Assembly: GCA_934565855.1 (NCBI GenBank)
Contig: CAKTIO010000003.1
Span: 62,001-126,000 of the forward strand
Length of the DNA: 64,000 bases
Source: an uncultured Dysosmobacter sp.
GTDB lineage: Bacteria > Bacillota > Clostridia > Oscillospirales > Oscillospiraceae
Direction of reading: 5' to 3'
Shown here: piece after piece, positions 7,565-16,113 of the stretch
How positions within the stretch are numbered: position 1 is the stretch's first letter
Layout: each line of letters begins with the position of its first letter
The notes under the pieces: model-generated
What the model saw: only the letters and a program-made list of their open reading frames with translations
Database searches by the model: none
Told to the model about the DNA's origin: nothing
Made by a program: the position numbers and the translations under genes

Positions 7565-8686
7565 TTATGCGCCCCAGACCTCCTCGGCAATGCGCTTTAC
7601 CAGCGCCAGCTTTGCCCACTGCTCCTCCTCCGTCAGCTTGTTGCCGATCTCGCAGGAGGCAAAGCCGCACTGGGGACTCAGGCACAGGTTTTCCAGAGGG
7701 ACGTACTGGGCGGCATCCCGGATTCGCGCGATCACAGTCTCCGGGTCTTCCAGCTTGGGAGACTTGGTGGTGATGAGACCCAGAACGACCTTCTTGCCCT
7801 CCGGCACACATGCCAGCGGGGCGAAGCCGCCGGAGCGGGCATCATCAAATTCCAGATAGAAGGCGTCTACATTCTCCTTGGCGAACAGGACCTTGGCAAC
7901 GGCGTCGTAAGCGCCCTCGCTGGCGTAGGTGGAGTGGTAATTGCCCCGGCAGACGTGGGTATTGACGACCATGTCCTCCGGCTTTCCCTCTATGGCAAGG
8001 TTGTTGATCTCCACCAGCTGTTCCTTGATGCGTTCCAGTCCGGCGGCATCCGTTCCGAAAAACACCGGGGCGCGGGAATCGACCAGCATGCCCCAGGAGC
8101 AGTCGTCAAACTGCAGGTTCCGGCAGCCGGCGGCGTACAGGTCGGCAATGACCTTCTGATAGCCCTTGGCAATGTCCTCCGCCAGGTCGGCAATATCACT
8201 GTAATACCGGCTGGTGTTTTTCATGGCAAAGGGCATGATCATCTGCTCCAGGAACTGCGCGGGGGCGGGAATGGTCTGCTTGGCAACGGTGGTCCCGTCC
8301 TCCAGCGCCTTCAGAAATTTGAAGTGCTCCACAAAGGGATGGGTGTCTACGGAGACCCTTCCGGTGAGGTAGGTATCGTCGATCATGGCGGCTTCTCCGT
8401 GGAAGGGCAGACCAGTGTCCGTCCGGCTGTGACCAACGCCCCGGAAGCCCCACATGAAGTCCAGATGCCAGGTGGCGCGGCGGAACTCTCCGTCTGTAAT
8501 GACGTGGTAGCCCGCCTGCTTCTGCTTGGCGACCAGCTCACGGATGGCGCTGTCCTCAACGGCTTTCAGCTCTGCGGAGCCGATGCTTCCGGCGGCGAAG
8601 TCCGCGCGTGCCTGCTTGAGTGCCGCAGGACGCAGAAAGCTGCCTACATAATCATAGCGGAAGGGGGTCTTGAAATGGCTCATCAT
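7565..8686 (-). CDS. MetE C-terminal-domain methyltransferase, paralog
   Basis: A 373-residue paralog of the next gene downstream. The zinc ligands are conserved: HVC at 244-246, the Glu of LEFDDAR near 279, and Cys340 in QCGFAS. The first 65 residues run parallel in the two proteins (YVGSFLRPA, VITDGEFRR), but the middle parts diverge, so they are not a recent duplicate and may use different methyl donors. AGGAG lies six bases before the first of two ATG codons. The gene has its own promoter (8790-8818), downstream of a LysR gene that is a plausible activator. Confidence 0.88.
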   Translation of the reverse strand: MMSHFKTPFRYDYVGSFLRPAALKQARADFAAGSIGSAELKAVEDSAIRELVAKQKQAGYHVITDGEFRRATWHLDFMWGFRGVGHSRTDTGLPFHGEAAMIDDTYLTGRVSVDTHPFVEHFKFLKALEDGTTVAKQTIPAPAQFLEQMIMPFAMKNTSRYYSDIADLAEDIAKGYQKVIADLYAAGCRNLQFDDCSWGMLVDSRAPVFFGTDAAGLERIKEQLVEINNLAIEGKPEDMVVNTHVCRGNYHSTYASEGAYDAVAKVLFAKENVDAFYLEFDDARSGGFAPLACVPEGKKVVLGLITTKSPKLEDPETVIARIRDAAQYVPLENLCLSPQCGFASCEIGNKLTEEEQWAKLALVKRIAEEVWGA

Positions 8687-8789
8687 GAATTCTCCTGTCT
8701 CAAATGGTTTGGCAATAAGGCTCCCGGCGGTCTATAGAAAGCGGAAACGCACGCCGCTTCGGCACTGCCGGTGTTTTTTCGACAGGAGC

Positions 8790-8818
8790 AGTATATCCCC
8801 ACCGCCCTACTATGTAAA
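8790..8818 (-). promoter_or_regulatory. Promoter of MetE-like gene pair
   Basis: On the minus strand TTTACA (8818-8813), a 17-base spacer and TATACT (8795-8790) precede a leader of about 100 bases before the first MetE-like gene. Confidence 0.7.
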
Positions 8819-8827
8819 ATATGAAAA

Positions 8828-8870
8828 TCCAGCGGACCGCTATAGTTTAAAGCTATGGCAGCCCGCTGGA
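8828..8870 (-). terminator. Hairpin after LysR gene
   Basis: TCCAGCGG/CCGCTGGA arms enclose an inner CCATAG/CTATAG stem. On the minus strand the hairpin ends in TTTTCATATTTT. It lies 27 bases after the LysR stop. Confidence 0.7.
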
Positions 8871-8896
8871 CAGTATATTTTCCTGATGATACCCGG

Positions 8897-9814
8897 TCAG
8901 AATGCCTCGTGAAGCTGCCGGGTGCGTTTTTCCAGAGCCTGAATATACAGGCTGGCAAACCGGCTGGGTACGGTTTTGTTGTGGGTGATGTAGCCGATCT
9001 CCATAGAGTCGTCCACCTCCAGCGGCACGGCGACAATGTTTTTTCCGTTCAGCTCCTCACTGATGACGCCGCTGCAAATGGTGTAGCCATCCAGTCCGAT
9101 GAGCAGGTTAAACAGCGTTGCCCGGTCCCGGACCACAATATCCTTTTTGCTCTCCCGGGTGCTGAGGATCTCCTCGGAGAAGTAAAAGGAGTTATGCTCT
9201 CCCTGCTCATAGGACAGCCGGGGATAGGGGAACAGGTCCTCCAGCGTCACGGCGGACTTCCCCACCAGCGGGTTGGAGGTGCTGACAAAAACGTGGGGAC
9301 GGGTGCGGAACAGGGAGTGAAAGGTCAGGTCGTGGTCGTGCAGCTCCTTGCGGAGAACAGTCTCGTTGAAGGGGTTCAGATACAGCACACCGATCTCGCT
9401 GCGCAGCCGGGCAACATCCTCAATGATCTCATAGGTCTGGGTCTCCCGGATACGGAAGTCGTATTCCTCGCCGCCGTATTCCCGCAGCAGATCCACAAAC
9501 GCCTCCACTACAAAGGAGTAGTGCTGGGCGGAGACGCAGAACAGATGCTTTCCGGCGGCTTTTCCAGTGTACTTTTCGTCGATCAGGTGGACCTGCTCAA
9601 TGACCTGCCGGGCGTAGCCTAAGAACTCTTCGCCATCGGCAGTCAGCACAACGCCCTTGTTGGTGCGGTTAAAAATGGTGATCCCCAGCTCAGCTTCCAG
9701 CTCCCGGATCGCCGCTGTCAGGCTGGGCTGGGCGAGGAACAGGTCCTTTGCCGCCTCACTGATGGTTCCCTTTGCCGCCACCGCGACCACATATTTTAAT
9801 TGCTGCAATGTCAT
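8897..9814 (-). CDS. LysR family transcriptional regulator (methyltransferase locus)
   Basis: A 305-residue LysR protein. The N-terminal winged helix runs over residues 1-60 (LKYVVAVAAKGTISEAAKDLFLAQPSLTAAIRELEAELG), followed by the substrate-binding fold. It lies immediately upstream of the two MetE-like genes on the same strand, separated by a terminator and a new promoter. It resembles CysB/YxjO-like regulators of sulfur or methionine genes by context only. The co-inducer cannot be read from the sequence. Confidence 0.9.
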   Translation of the reverse strand: MTLQQLKYVVAVAAKGTISEAAKDLFLAQPSLTAAIRELEAELGITIFNRTNKGVVLTADGEEFLGYARQVIEQVHLIDEKYTGKAAGKHLFCVSAQHYSFVVEAFVDLLREYGGEEYDFRIRETQTYEIIEDVARLRSEIGVLYLNPFNETVLRKELHDHDLTFHSLFRTRPHVFVSTSNPLVGKSAVTLEDLFPYPRLSYEQGEHNSFYFSEEILSTRESKKDIVVRDRATLFNLLIGLDGYTICSGVISEELNGKNIVAVPLEVDDSMEIGYITHNKTVPSRFASLYIQALEKRTRQLHEAF

Positions 9815-9855
9815 GGCGGACCTCCTGTATTATCAGCGAATGTAGAGGGCTGCCC

Positions 9856-10662
9856 TTACCACCGGGCAAATCCGGCTGCAAGCCCCGGCAGTACCCGCGC
9901 GGCGGACAGTGCGGCAGTCTGTAAGCGCCGCTTGGGAGCCGCCGCCCACAGGAGCGGAAGGGAGGGCTCCTCCGGCTGGGACAGCCGGGTGATGTACTCC
10001 TCCAGACACTCGCCGCTTTCATGGATGGCGGCGGCAGCGTCCCGCCCTACATAGCGGTAGTGCCACGGCTCATAGCCGATGCCGGTTATGGCGGTTTTGT
10101 CCTCCGGATAGCGCAGGATGAAGCCGTATTCCCAGCAGTGGGTCATCAGCCACTGCTGCTCCGCCGTGTCTGCCTGCTTGTGGTCCAGCACCTGATATTT
10201 GGAGGAAACGATATCCAGCGCCTGTCCGGTCTGATGTTCGCTGGTGTCCGGGGGAGCCACCCACCGGGCGGCTTCCTTTTCGGCATCTGCCGCGGAGTAG
10301 CCCGCCGCCTTCAGCCGTGCGATCTTATTCTGGAACAGCCGGACCTGTGTGGCGCGGGGACGGTAGGCGGAGCAGATCCGGGGAGACAGTCCCGCCTTCC
10401 GGCAGTCCGCCAGCATGGCGTCCAGATCCGCGCGGATGGAGGCGTCCACCTGTAAGCCGCCCGGCAGCCGGGACAGCGCCGGGACCGTATAGCCCTCCGG
10501 CAGGGGGCTTTGGGCGCTGACCAGCATCGGCAGCGCCGGGGTGGTGCTTTCCTGCCGGGCGGAGGTTGCCGGGGCGGCAGATGCCGTGTCCGCGGCGTAT
10601 GCGCCCACAGTCAGCGCCGCAGCGCAGGCGGCAAGCAGGAGAAAGCGCCGAAATCGTCTCAT
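9856..10662 (-). CDS. VanY-like D-alanyl-D-alanine carboxypeptidase (M15B)
   Basis: A 268-residue exported zinc peptidase that trims the terminal D-Ala of peptidoglycan peptides. A signal peptide covers about residues 1-23. Metal and active-site motifs are SEHQTGQALD (H143, D150) and EPWHYRYV (H201), with SAYRP at 98-102. The ATG at 10662 has AAAGGA six bases upstream; a TTG two codons earlier is rejected. An alanine-rich linker follows the signal peptide. It stands alone between a LysR and a MATE gene. It is a housekeeping wall enzyme, with no sign of a vancomycin cluster nearby. Confidence 0.9.
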   Translation of the reverse strand: MRRFRRFLLLAACAAALTVGAYAADTASAAPATSARQESTTPALPMLVSAQSPLPEGYTVPALSRLPGGLQVDASIRADLDAMLADCRKAGLSPRICSAYRPRATQVRLFQNKIARLKAAGYSAADAEKEAARWVAPPDTSEHQTGQALDIVSSKYQVLDHKQADTAEQQWLMTHCWEYGFILRYPEDKTAITGIGYEPWHYRYVGRDAAAAIHESGECLEEYITRLSQPEEPSLPLLWAAAPKRRLQTAALSAARVLPGLAAGFARW

Positions 10663-10787
10663 ATGCAATCCTTTCTGGCTGGCGAAGCAGCCGCCGGAGC
10701 ATTTCCGGCTGTCATATATTGCCTTTTATATACGCTCCTTTTGCCGGAAAGGCAAGCAACAATTTGGAAACACTCCGTTCCGGCGGC

Positions 10788-12125
10788 TCAATAGCGGTAT
10801 TTTTTCCGTCCCCATATCAGGAAGGAGACAGAGACCAGAACCCCCAGTCCCTCCGCTGCCGGGACCGCCAGCCAGATGCCGTCCGACCCCAGCAGCTGGG
10901 GCAGAAGCAGCAGCATTCCCGCCAAAAATACCAGCGTCCGGGCAAAGGAGATGATGGCGGAGGAAAGCCCGTCGGAAAAGGCGGTGAACAGGGCAGAGGA
11001 GAAGATGCTGACGCCCATCAGCAGAAAGCTGACAGCATACACGGGAAAGCCGCCTGCCGCAATGGCGTACACGGCACTGTCTGCCGGAGTGAATAAGGCA
11101 AGGCAGGGTGCCAGCAGCACACGGGAGGACAGGTACGCTCCCACGGAAGCCAGCAGGATAAAGCACAGACAGATGCGGAAGATCCTTTGCAGCTGCGGTA
11201 CATCCTCCGCACCGTACTTGAAGCTGATGACCGGGGCAACACCGATGGAAAAGCCGAAAAATACGGCTGTAAATACAAACTGAAAATACATGGCAATGGT
11301 GATGGCGGCAACGCCATCCTCTCCGTAATACCGCAGGAACAGCATATTGAACAGAAAGGTCGTCACGGCGTTGGCAATGTTGCTGACCATCTCCGAGGAA
11401 CCGTTGGCACAGGCGGACAGCAGCACCCGTCCCCGCAGACGGAACGGCACAAAATACAGCGCACCGGAGCGGTTCACCGTGAAGTACACCAGTCCAAACA
11501 CCGCCGGGAAGAGGTAGCCGATGCCGGTGGCAATGGCGGCGCCCGCCACGCCCATGTGCAGCGGTCCCATGAACAGCCAGTCGAGCACCACGTTGGAAAG
11601 TCCGCCCGCCACGGTGGTCGCCAGTCCCAGACCGGGACGTCCCGCTGTAACAAACAGGGACTGGAACGCCGTTTGCAGGAACATTGCCGGGGCGAACAGC
11701 AGCTGAATGCGGGTGTAGATCAGGGCGTCCTGCCATTGGGCGCTGCTGGTACCCAGCAGGTGCAGCAGAGGAGTTAAAAACAGGTTGCACAGCACCAGAA
11801 AGCCCACTGCGCCGATGGCGGCGGATACCGTGATGATGGCAGTGAAGTTTTCCCGCGCCGTTTCCGCCCGCCCCTCGCCCAGCTGGCGGGCGATGATGGC
11901 GCTGCCGCCGGTGGCAAGCATAATACCCATTGCCATTTGCAGGCAGTTCAGCGGGTAGGACATGTTGATGGCGGACAGCGCCAGCGTTCCCACAAACCGG
12001 GAGATAAACATACCGTCTACAATGGTATACAGGGACAGAAAGACCATCATGATGATGTTGGGCAGAGCGAACCGCAGCAGCGAGGAGACGGTAAAGCTGC
12101 GGGCAAGGGCGTTGGACTCGTTCAT
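10788..12125 (-). CDS. MATE family efflux transporter
   Basis: A 445-residue integral membrane protein with about 12 helices in two MatE repeats. It resembles the MepA branch, which exports cationic drugs using a sodium or proton gradient. The N-terminal segment TVSSLLRFALPNIIMMVFLSLYTIVDGMFISRF-like (residues 12-45) is typical. The start overlaps the stop of the upstream MarR gene as ATGA, so the pair is translationally coupled and under the MarR operator at 12575-12613. Confidence 0.92.
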   Translation of the reverse strand: MNESNALARSFTVSSLLRFALPNIIMMVFLSLYTIVDGMFISRFVGTLALSAINMSYPLNCLQMAMGIMLATGGSAIIARQLGEGRAETARENFTAIITVSAAIGAVGFLVLCNLFLTPLLHLLGTSSAQWQDALIYTRIQLLFAPAMFLQTAFQSLFVTAGRPGLGLATTVAGGLSNVVLDWLFMGPLHMGVAGAAIATGIGYLFPAVFGLVYFTVNRSGALYFVPFRLRGRVLLSACANGSSEMVSNIANAVTTFLFNMLFLRYYGEDGVAAITIAMYFQFVFTAVFFGFSIGVAPVISFKYGAEDVPQLQRIFRICLCFILLASVGAYLSSRVLLAPCLALFTPADSAVYAIAAGGFPVYAVSFLLMGVSIFSSALFTAFSDGLSSAIISFARTLVFLAGMLLLLPQLLGSDGIWLAVPAAEGLGVLVSVSFLIWGRKKYRY

Positions 12126-12550
12126 TGCAGCACCTCCTTGGCAAACGCCTCGGTAAAGCGGCGGTTTGCCTCCACCAGATGGGCAAATTCCTCCTCACCG
12201 ATGGCTTTTGCCGCCCGTTCCTCCGCCTGATACAGGCTGTTCAGCTGGGTGTGGGCATAGCGCAGCCCCGCCTCTGTCAGCGTCAGCGATTTCTCCCGGG
12301 AGGTCTGTCCGGGCTGCTTGGAAAGGTAGCCCTGCTCCTCCAGCTCCTGGATCACCGTGTGTACGGTCTGCTTGGGCAGCAGCCACATCCGGGAGATGTC
12401 GCGCTGGGTGCAGCCGGGCAGCTGGTCCAGTGCGTACAGGACCATAGAGGTGCTGGGGCGAATGCCCTGCTTTTTGCCCCACAGGTCATATAGCTCATCC
12501 TGCCGGGAAATGCAGGCACAGAATTCATTTATCAGCTTACGAAGCGTCAT
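12122..12550 (-). CDS. MarR family transcriptional regulator
   Basis: A 142-residue winged-helix repressor. The HTH lies over about residues 48-75 (GCTQRDISRMWLLPKQTVHTVIQEL) and the wing contains SREKSLTLTEAG. The ATG at 12550 has AGGAGG seven bases upstream; longer frames reach into the operator and are rejected. It is the first gene of a two-gene operon with a MATE exporter. The promoter between 12594 and 12622 is overlaid by a 14+14-base inverted repeat, so repression of itself and of the pump, relieved by a drug-like ligand, is likely. Confidence 0.92.
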   Translation of the reverse strand: MTLRKLINEFCACISRQDELYDLWGKKQGIRPSTSMVLYALDQLPGCTQRDISRMWLLPKQTVHTVIQELEEQGYLSKQPGQTSREKSLTLTEAGLRYAHTQLNSLYQAEERAAKAIGEEEFAHLVEANRRFTEAFAKEVLQ

Positions 12551-12574
12551 GTGTTCCTCCTGAAAAACAATATA

Positions 12575-12622
12575 GTACGAAACCGTACTGGCTACTATAG
12601 TACGGTTTCGTACCGTTGTCAA
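12575..12622 (-). promoter_or_regulatory. MarR-MATE promoter with perfect operator repeat
   Basis: On the minus strand TTGACA (12622-12617), a 17-base spacer and TATAGT (12599-12594) form the promoter. The spacer holds GTACGGTTTCGTAC (+ strand, 12600-12613), and its exact reverse complement GTACGAAACCGTAC lies at 12575-12588. Each 14-mer is itself a near-palindrome, so two operator sites may exist, one over the spacer and one over the start region. Confidence 0.85.
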
Positions 12623-12642
12623 GCGAAACCTGCCGCTTTGGC

Positions 12643-12676
12643 AAAAAAACCGGCAGGTCCGTGGAACCTGCCGGTT
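12643..12676 (-). terminator. Terminator after lipoprotein gene
   Basis: AACCGGCAGGT and ACCTGCCGGTT pair perfectly around a short loop. On the minus strand they are followed by seven T. It ends the lipoprotein gene that starts at 13374. Confidence 0.9.
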
Positions 12677-12702
12677 GGCTGTGCTGCTTGAAAATATCCG
12701 CC

Positions 12703-13374
12703 TTAAGGCATATAGCTGCGAGTGATTCCCGTAATGACGCCATCCTCCACCGTGACGGTGGTGTTGCCAGCCTGAAAGCCCTGAGAGCCTGCCGCGGCGG
12801 CAAGGTCTGCCAGCTCCACCGGCTTGCCCTGCTGCTCCGGCTCCGAATCATCCATCAGCACGCAGTCCTCTGCCACGGGAAGGGTGGCGGTGGCGAATTT
12901 GTGATAGTCCTTTGCATCGTCCATTCCGGCGATGTAATAGGTTCCGCCCTCTCCGGGATCAAAGGTCACGCCGCCGTTTTCCAGACCGCCGTTGACCACG
13001 ATGGACCCATTCTCCTCCTTCACGGTGTCCACCGTCAGGCTTTCCCCGTCCACTGTTACCGTGTCGCCCTGCGCCAGCGTGGTGATGTCCACACTGTCAT
13101 ACAGGTCGTAGTCATAGGCGTCAAACGTCAGCTTCCATGTGCCGTTCTCCTGCTGAAGTCCCTCCGGTGCGAAGGAGACGGAAAAGGTGCCGCTGCCTGC
13201 CAGCGCATCCTCTGTCAGTGCGCTGGACAGAGGCTCCACCTGTTTTCCTGCTGCCTGCTGGGCAGAGGAAACGGCGCTGCCGCTGGAGCCGCTGCCGGGC
13301 TGTTGCCCGGAGCTGCCGCACCCACTGAGAGACAGCAGGCTCAGCGCCAATACAAGATACAAGGCTTTTTTCAT
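12703..13374 (-). CDS. Lipoprotein, unknown function
   Basis: A 223-residue exported lipoprotein. The signal peptide ends in the lipobox LSGC (Cys near residue 19), and a Gly/Ser/Gln-rich linker follows. The mature part, from about residue 60, is acidic and rich in beta-type residues, with no motif I recognise. The ATG at 13374 has AAGGAAG upstream; the longer frame to 13467 has no site. It is single, with its own terminator, and is divergent from the efflux operon at 13.7 kb. A surface-anchored binding role is a guess. Confidence 0.8.
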   Translation of the reverse strand: MKKALYLVLALSLLSLSGCGSSGQQPGSGSSGSAVSSAQQAAGKQVEPLSSALTEDALAGSGTFSVSFAPEGLQQENGTWKLTFDAYDYDLYDSVDITTLAQGDTVTVDGESLTVDTVKEENGSIVVNGGLENGGVTFDPGEGGTYYIAGMDDAKDYHKFATATLPVAEDCVLMDDSEPEQQGKPVELADLAAAAGSQGFQAGNTTVTVEDGVITGITRSYMP

Positions 13375-13527
13375 AAAAAGACTTCCTTTGCTGTAAAAAT
13401 CTGTCCGGGAAAAACCATTCTTCCGGAACAGCCCAGCAAGTATAGTCCTCAGCAGGAGCGCTGTCAAGAGCGGAACGGTTACAATACACCCTGTTCAAAG
13501 GTCCGTGGACTGCTTGGAAAAAACTGC

Positions 13528-13571
13528 TTGACAAAGCTGTATGATTGTATTATCTTACTAATACGTTAGTA
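13528..13571 (+). promoter_or_regulatory. Promoter and TetR-like operator of MacA/MacB operon
   Basis: TTGACA (13528-13533), a 17-base spacer and TATCTT (13551-13556) are followed directly by TACTAA-TACG-TTAGTA (13556-13571). The repeat shares ACTAA/TTAGT half-sites with the operator before the TetR gene at 2 kb. Confidence 0.65.
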
Positions 13572-13697
13572 CAACAACACAATAATACAGGATGGAGGAA
13601 ATTTTCACCGGATTGAAGAAAACGCGGCGTCCGTCCCGTATTCTGTAAGAAATGTGCGTATTCGGGACTGATTCCCGAAGAACATGAGAGAGCGTAG

Positions 13698-13715
13698 CTC
13701 CGGCATCTGCCGGAG
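13698..13715 (+). repeat. GC-rich hairpin in 5' leader of efflux operon
   Basis: CTCCGGCA and TGCCGGAG form a perfect 8-base palindromic stem 4-5 bases before the ribosome site of the adaptor gene. A second hairpin with the same CTCCGGC/GCCGGAG core occurs inside the coding region at 13777-13798. Confidence 0.6.
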
Positions 13716-13732
13716 AGAATGGAGGAGACACC

Positions 13733-15373
13733 ATGACAGAACAACAGCAGACCTTGACAGAGCCTTCTGAAAGCAATGCTCCGGCGCCTGCCGGAGCAAA
13801 AAAGAGCATTCATCCCTTTGGGAAAAAGCGCCGCTGGAAAAAGGCGGTGCTGGCGCTGGCAGTGCTGGCAGCTGCCGGACTGGGAATACAGCACTTCCGC
13901 GGCGGCAGCAGCGAACCGGAGGCGCTGCCGGGCTACACTGTGGATACCGTTCAGCGCCGGGACCTGACCACCACGGTAGAGGGCTCTGCCACGCTGGAGC
14001 CGGCGGACGCCTATCAGGTGACCACGCTGCTGTCGGGAGAGATCCTCACCGCTCCCTTTGAGCAGGATGGGCAGGTGGCAAAGGACGCGGTGCTGTATAC
14101 ACTGGACAGCAGCGACGCCCGGGATTCCGTCAACCGGGCGGGCATTTCCGTAGAGCAGGCGCAGCTGGGAGTTCAGCAGGCGCAGGAGGCGCTGCATCCC
14201 ACTGCCACCATTTCCGGAACTATCGGAGAGGTTTTCGTCCACGATGGGGACAACGTCACCGCCGGAACAGCGCTGGCGACTGTGGTGGGTAGTACGGACC
14301 TGACGATGGACTTCCTGTTCCCCTATGCCTCCACCGGAGATTTCTATGTGGGACAGAGTGCCACCGTGTTCATCGGGGACTTTGACGGCTCCGTTACAGG
14401 AAGGGTGGTTTCCGTGTCAGATGGCTCCACCATTACCAGCAACGCTATGAAGGCATGCTCCGTACGGGTAAAGGTGACGAACCCCGGCGTGGTGTCTACC
14501 TCCTTCTCCGCCTCTGCTGTCATCGGCAGCTACACCAGCTATGGCTCTGCCGCGGTTTCCATGGGTGCGTCCGCCACGGTTTACGCCAGCGGCAGCGGCA
14601 CCGTTACCGGCTTTTCCCGGCTGGCGGGCAGCACGGTAAAGCAGGGAGACGTTCTCTGCACCATCGAGTCGGAGAGTACCCGTTCCCAGCTGAAAACCGC
14701 CCAGCTGAACCTGGAGTCCGCCCGGCTGTCCGCCGGCAGTGCTGCCGGAAGCCTTCAGGACTATACCATCAAGTCTCCCATTGCGGGAACGGTCATTGAG
14801 AAGAAGTTCAAGGCGGGAGACAAGGTGGACGGCGCCAGCTCCGGTACGCTGGCGGTGATCTACGACCTCAGCAGCCTGAAAATGGAAATGAACGTCAACG
14901 AGTTGGACATCGGCAAGGTAGCGGTGGGACAGACTGTGGACATCACTGCCAATGCCCTGCCGGGACAGGTCTTTACAGGCGTAGTGGAGCGAGTCAGCAT
15001 CAATGGCTCCACCACCAACGGCTTCACGACCTATCCGGTCACCATCTCAGTGCAGGATTACGGCGATCTAAAGCCCGGCATGAACGTCTCAACCGTCATC
15101 CACTGTGAAACGGTGCGGGATGTGCTGACGGTCCCTGTGGGAGCGGTGGTCCGGGGCGGCACGGTGCAGCTGCCCACGCCCGCTGCCATGACGGCGGACG
15201 GCTCTGCTGTGGTGGACCCGTCCCAGCTGGAAAGCCGCGCTGTCACGCTGGGACGCAGCGATGACGAGTACATCGAGGTGACCTCCGGACTGGAGGAGGG
15301 TGATCAGGTGATCTGCCCGGCGGACGGCTCCGGCGGAGATGACACTTCCTCCTCCGCCCAGCTGATCGGCTGA
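13733..15373 (+). CDS. MacA/YknX-like periplasmic-adaptor (HlyD family) efflux subunit
   Basis: A 546-residue membrane-fusion protein. One N-terminal membrane segment (about residues 38-54) follows a basic cytoplasmic stretch. Two lipoyl-like halves (DAYQVTTLLSGEI and IKSPIAGTVIEKKFKAGD) then flank a short coiled-coil hairpin, and beta-barrel and C-terminal domains complete the family order. It would sit on the outer face of the membrane and dock on the ABC permease encoded two genes downstream. GGAGGAG precedes the ATG. The insert between the lipoyl halves is longer than in typical MacA and Gly/Ser/Thr-rich. It is the first gene of a three-gene operon. Confidence 0.88.
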   Translation: MTEQQQTLTEPSESNAPAPAGAKKSIHPFGKKRRWKKAVLALAVLAAAGLGIQHFRGGSSEPEALPGYTVDTVQRRDLTTTVEGSATLEPADAYQVTTLLSGEILTAPFEQDGQVAKDAVLYTLDSSDARDSVNRAGISVEQAQLGVQQAQEALHPTATISGTIGEVFVHDGDNVTAGTALATVVGSTDLTMDFLFPYASTGDFYVGQSATVFIGDFDGSVTGRVVSVSDGSTITSNAMKACSVRVKVTNPGVVSTSFSASAVIGSYTSYGSAAVSMGASATVYASGSGTVTGFSRLAGSTVKQGDVLCTIESESTRSQLKTAQLNLESARLSAGSAAGSLQDYTIKSPIAGTVIEKKFKAGDKVDGASSGTLAVIYDLSSLKMEMNVNELDIGKVAVGQTVDITANALPGQVFTGVVERVSINGSTTNGFTTYPVTISVQDYGDLKPGMNVSTVIHCETVRDVLTVPVGAVVRGGTVQLPTPAAMTADGSAVVDPSQLESRAVTLGRSDDEYIEVTSGLEEGDQVICPADGSGGDDTSSSAQLIG

Positions 15374-15387
15374 TGGAGGGATGAATT

Positions 15388-16113
15388 GTGCAGCATCTCA
15401 TTGATTTGCAGAATATTTATAAGATCTACCCAATGGGTACCGAGCAGGTCCATGCGCTGGATGGCATCAGCCTGACCATCGATCAGGGGGAGTTTGTTGC
15501 CATTGTGGGGCAGTCCGGCTCCGGCAAGTCCACCTGTATGAATATCATCGGCTGTCTGGATGTGCCTACCTCCGGGACGTACCATCTGGGTGGGGTGGAT
15601 GTGTCCACCATGAATGATGACCAGCAGGCGGAGATCCGCAATAAAATGCTGGGCTTCATCTTCCAGCAGTACAATCTGATCCCCAAGCTGACGGTACAGG
15701 AGAATGTAGAGCTGCCTTTGCTTTATGTCGGCGTGGGGGCGGAGGAACGCCGCTCCCGGGCGCTGGCGGCGTTGGAGCGGGTAGGTCTGGCGGACAAATA
15801 CCGCCATCTGCCCAGCCAGCTCTCCGGCGGACAGCAGCAGCGGGTGTCCATTGCCCGGGCGCTGGCGGGGAATCCATCGGTGATTTTGGCGGACGAACCC
15901 ACCGGAGCGCTGGACTCCCGCACCGGACGGGAGGTGCTGGGCTTTTTGCAGAAGCTGAATCAGGAGGGCGACACCGTGGTCCTTATCACTCATGACAATT
16001 CCATCGCCCTTCAGGCAAAGCGCGTTGTCCGGCTTCAGGATGGACGCATCATATATGACGGAGACGCATCCGATCCCCGGGCGGTGGTCCACGCAGAGGA
16101 GGTGCGGCAATGA
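15388..16113 (+). CDS. MacB/LolD-type ABC transporter ATP-binding protein
   Basis: A 241-residue cytoplasmic ATPase. Walker [10 protein letters not shown] is at 41-49, the Q-loop FQQYN near 92, signature LSGGQ at 145-149, Walker B ILADE at 166-170 and the H-loop His in LITHD near 201. It powers the FtsX-type permease in the next gene. The start is GTG at 15388, with GGAGGG 7 bases upstream. The stop overlaps the permease start as ATGA. Confidence 0.94.
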   Translation: MQHLIDLQNIYKIYPMGTEQVHALDGISLTIDQGEFVAIVGQSGSGKSTCMNIIGCLDVPTSGTYHLGGVDVSTMNDDQQAEIRNKMLGFIFQQYNLIPKLTVQENVELPLLYVGVGAEERRSRALAALERVGLADKYRHLPSQLSGGQQQRVSIARALAGNPSVILADEPTGALDSRTGREVLGFLQKLNQEGDTVVLITHDNSIALQAKRVVRLQDGRIIYDGDASDPRAVVHAEEVRQ

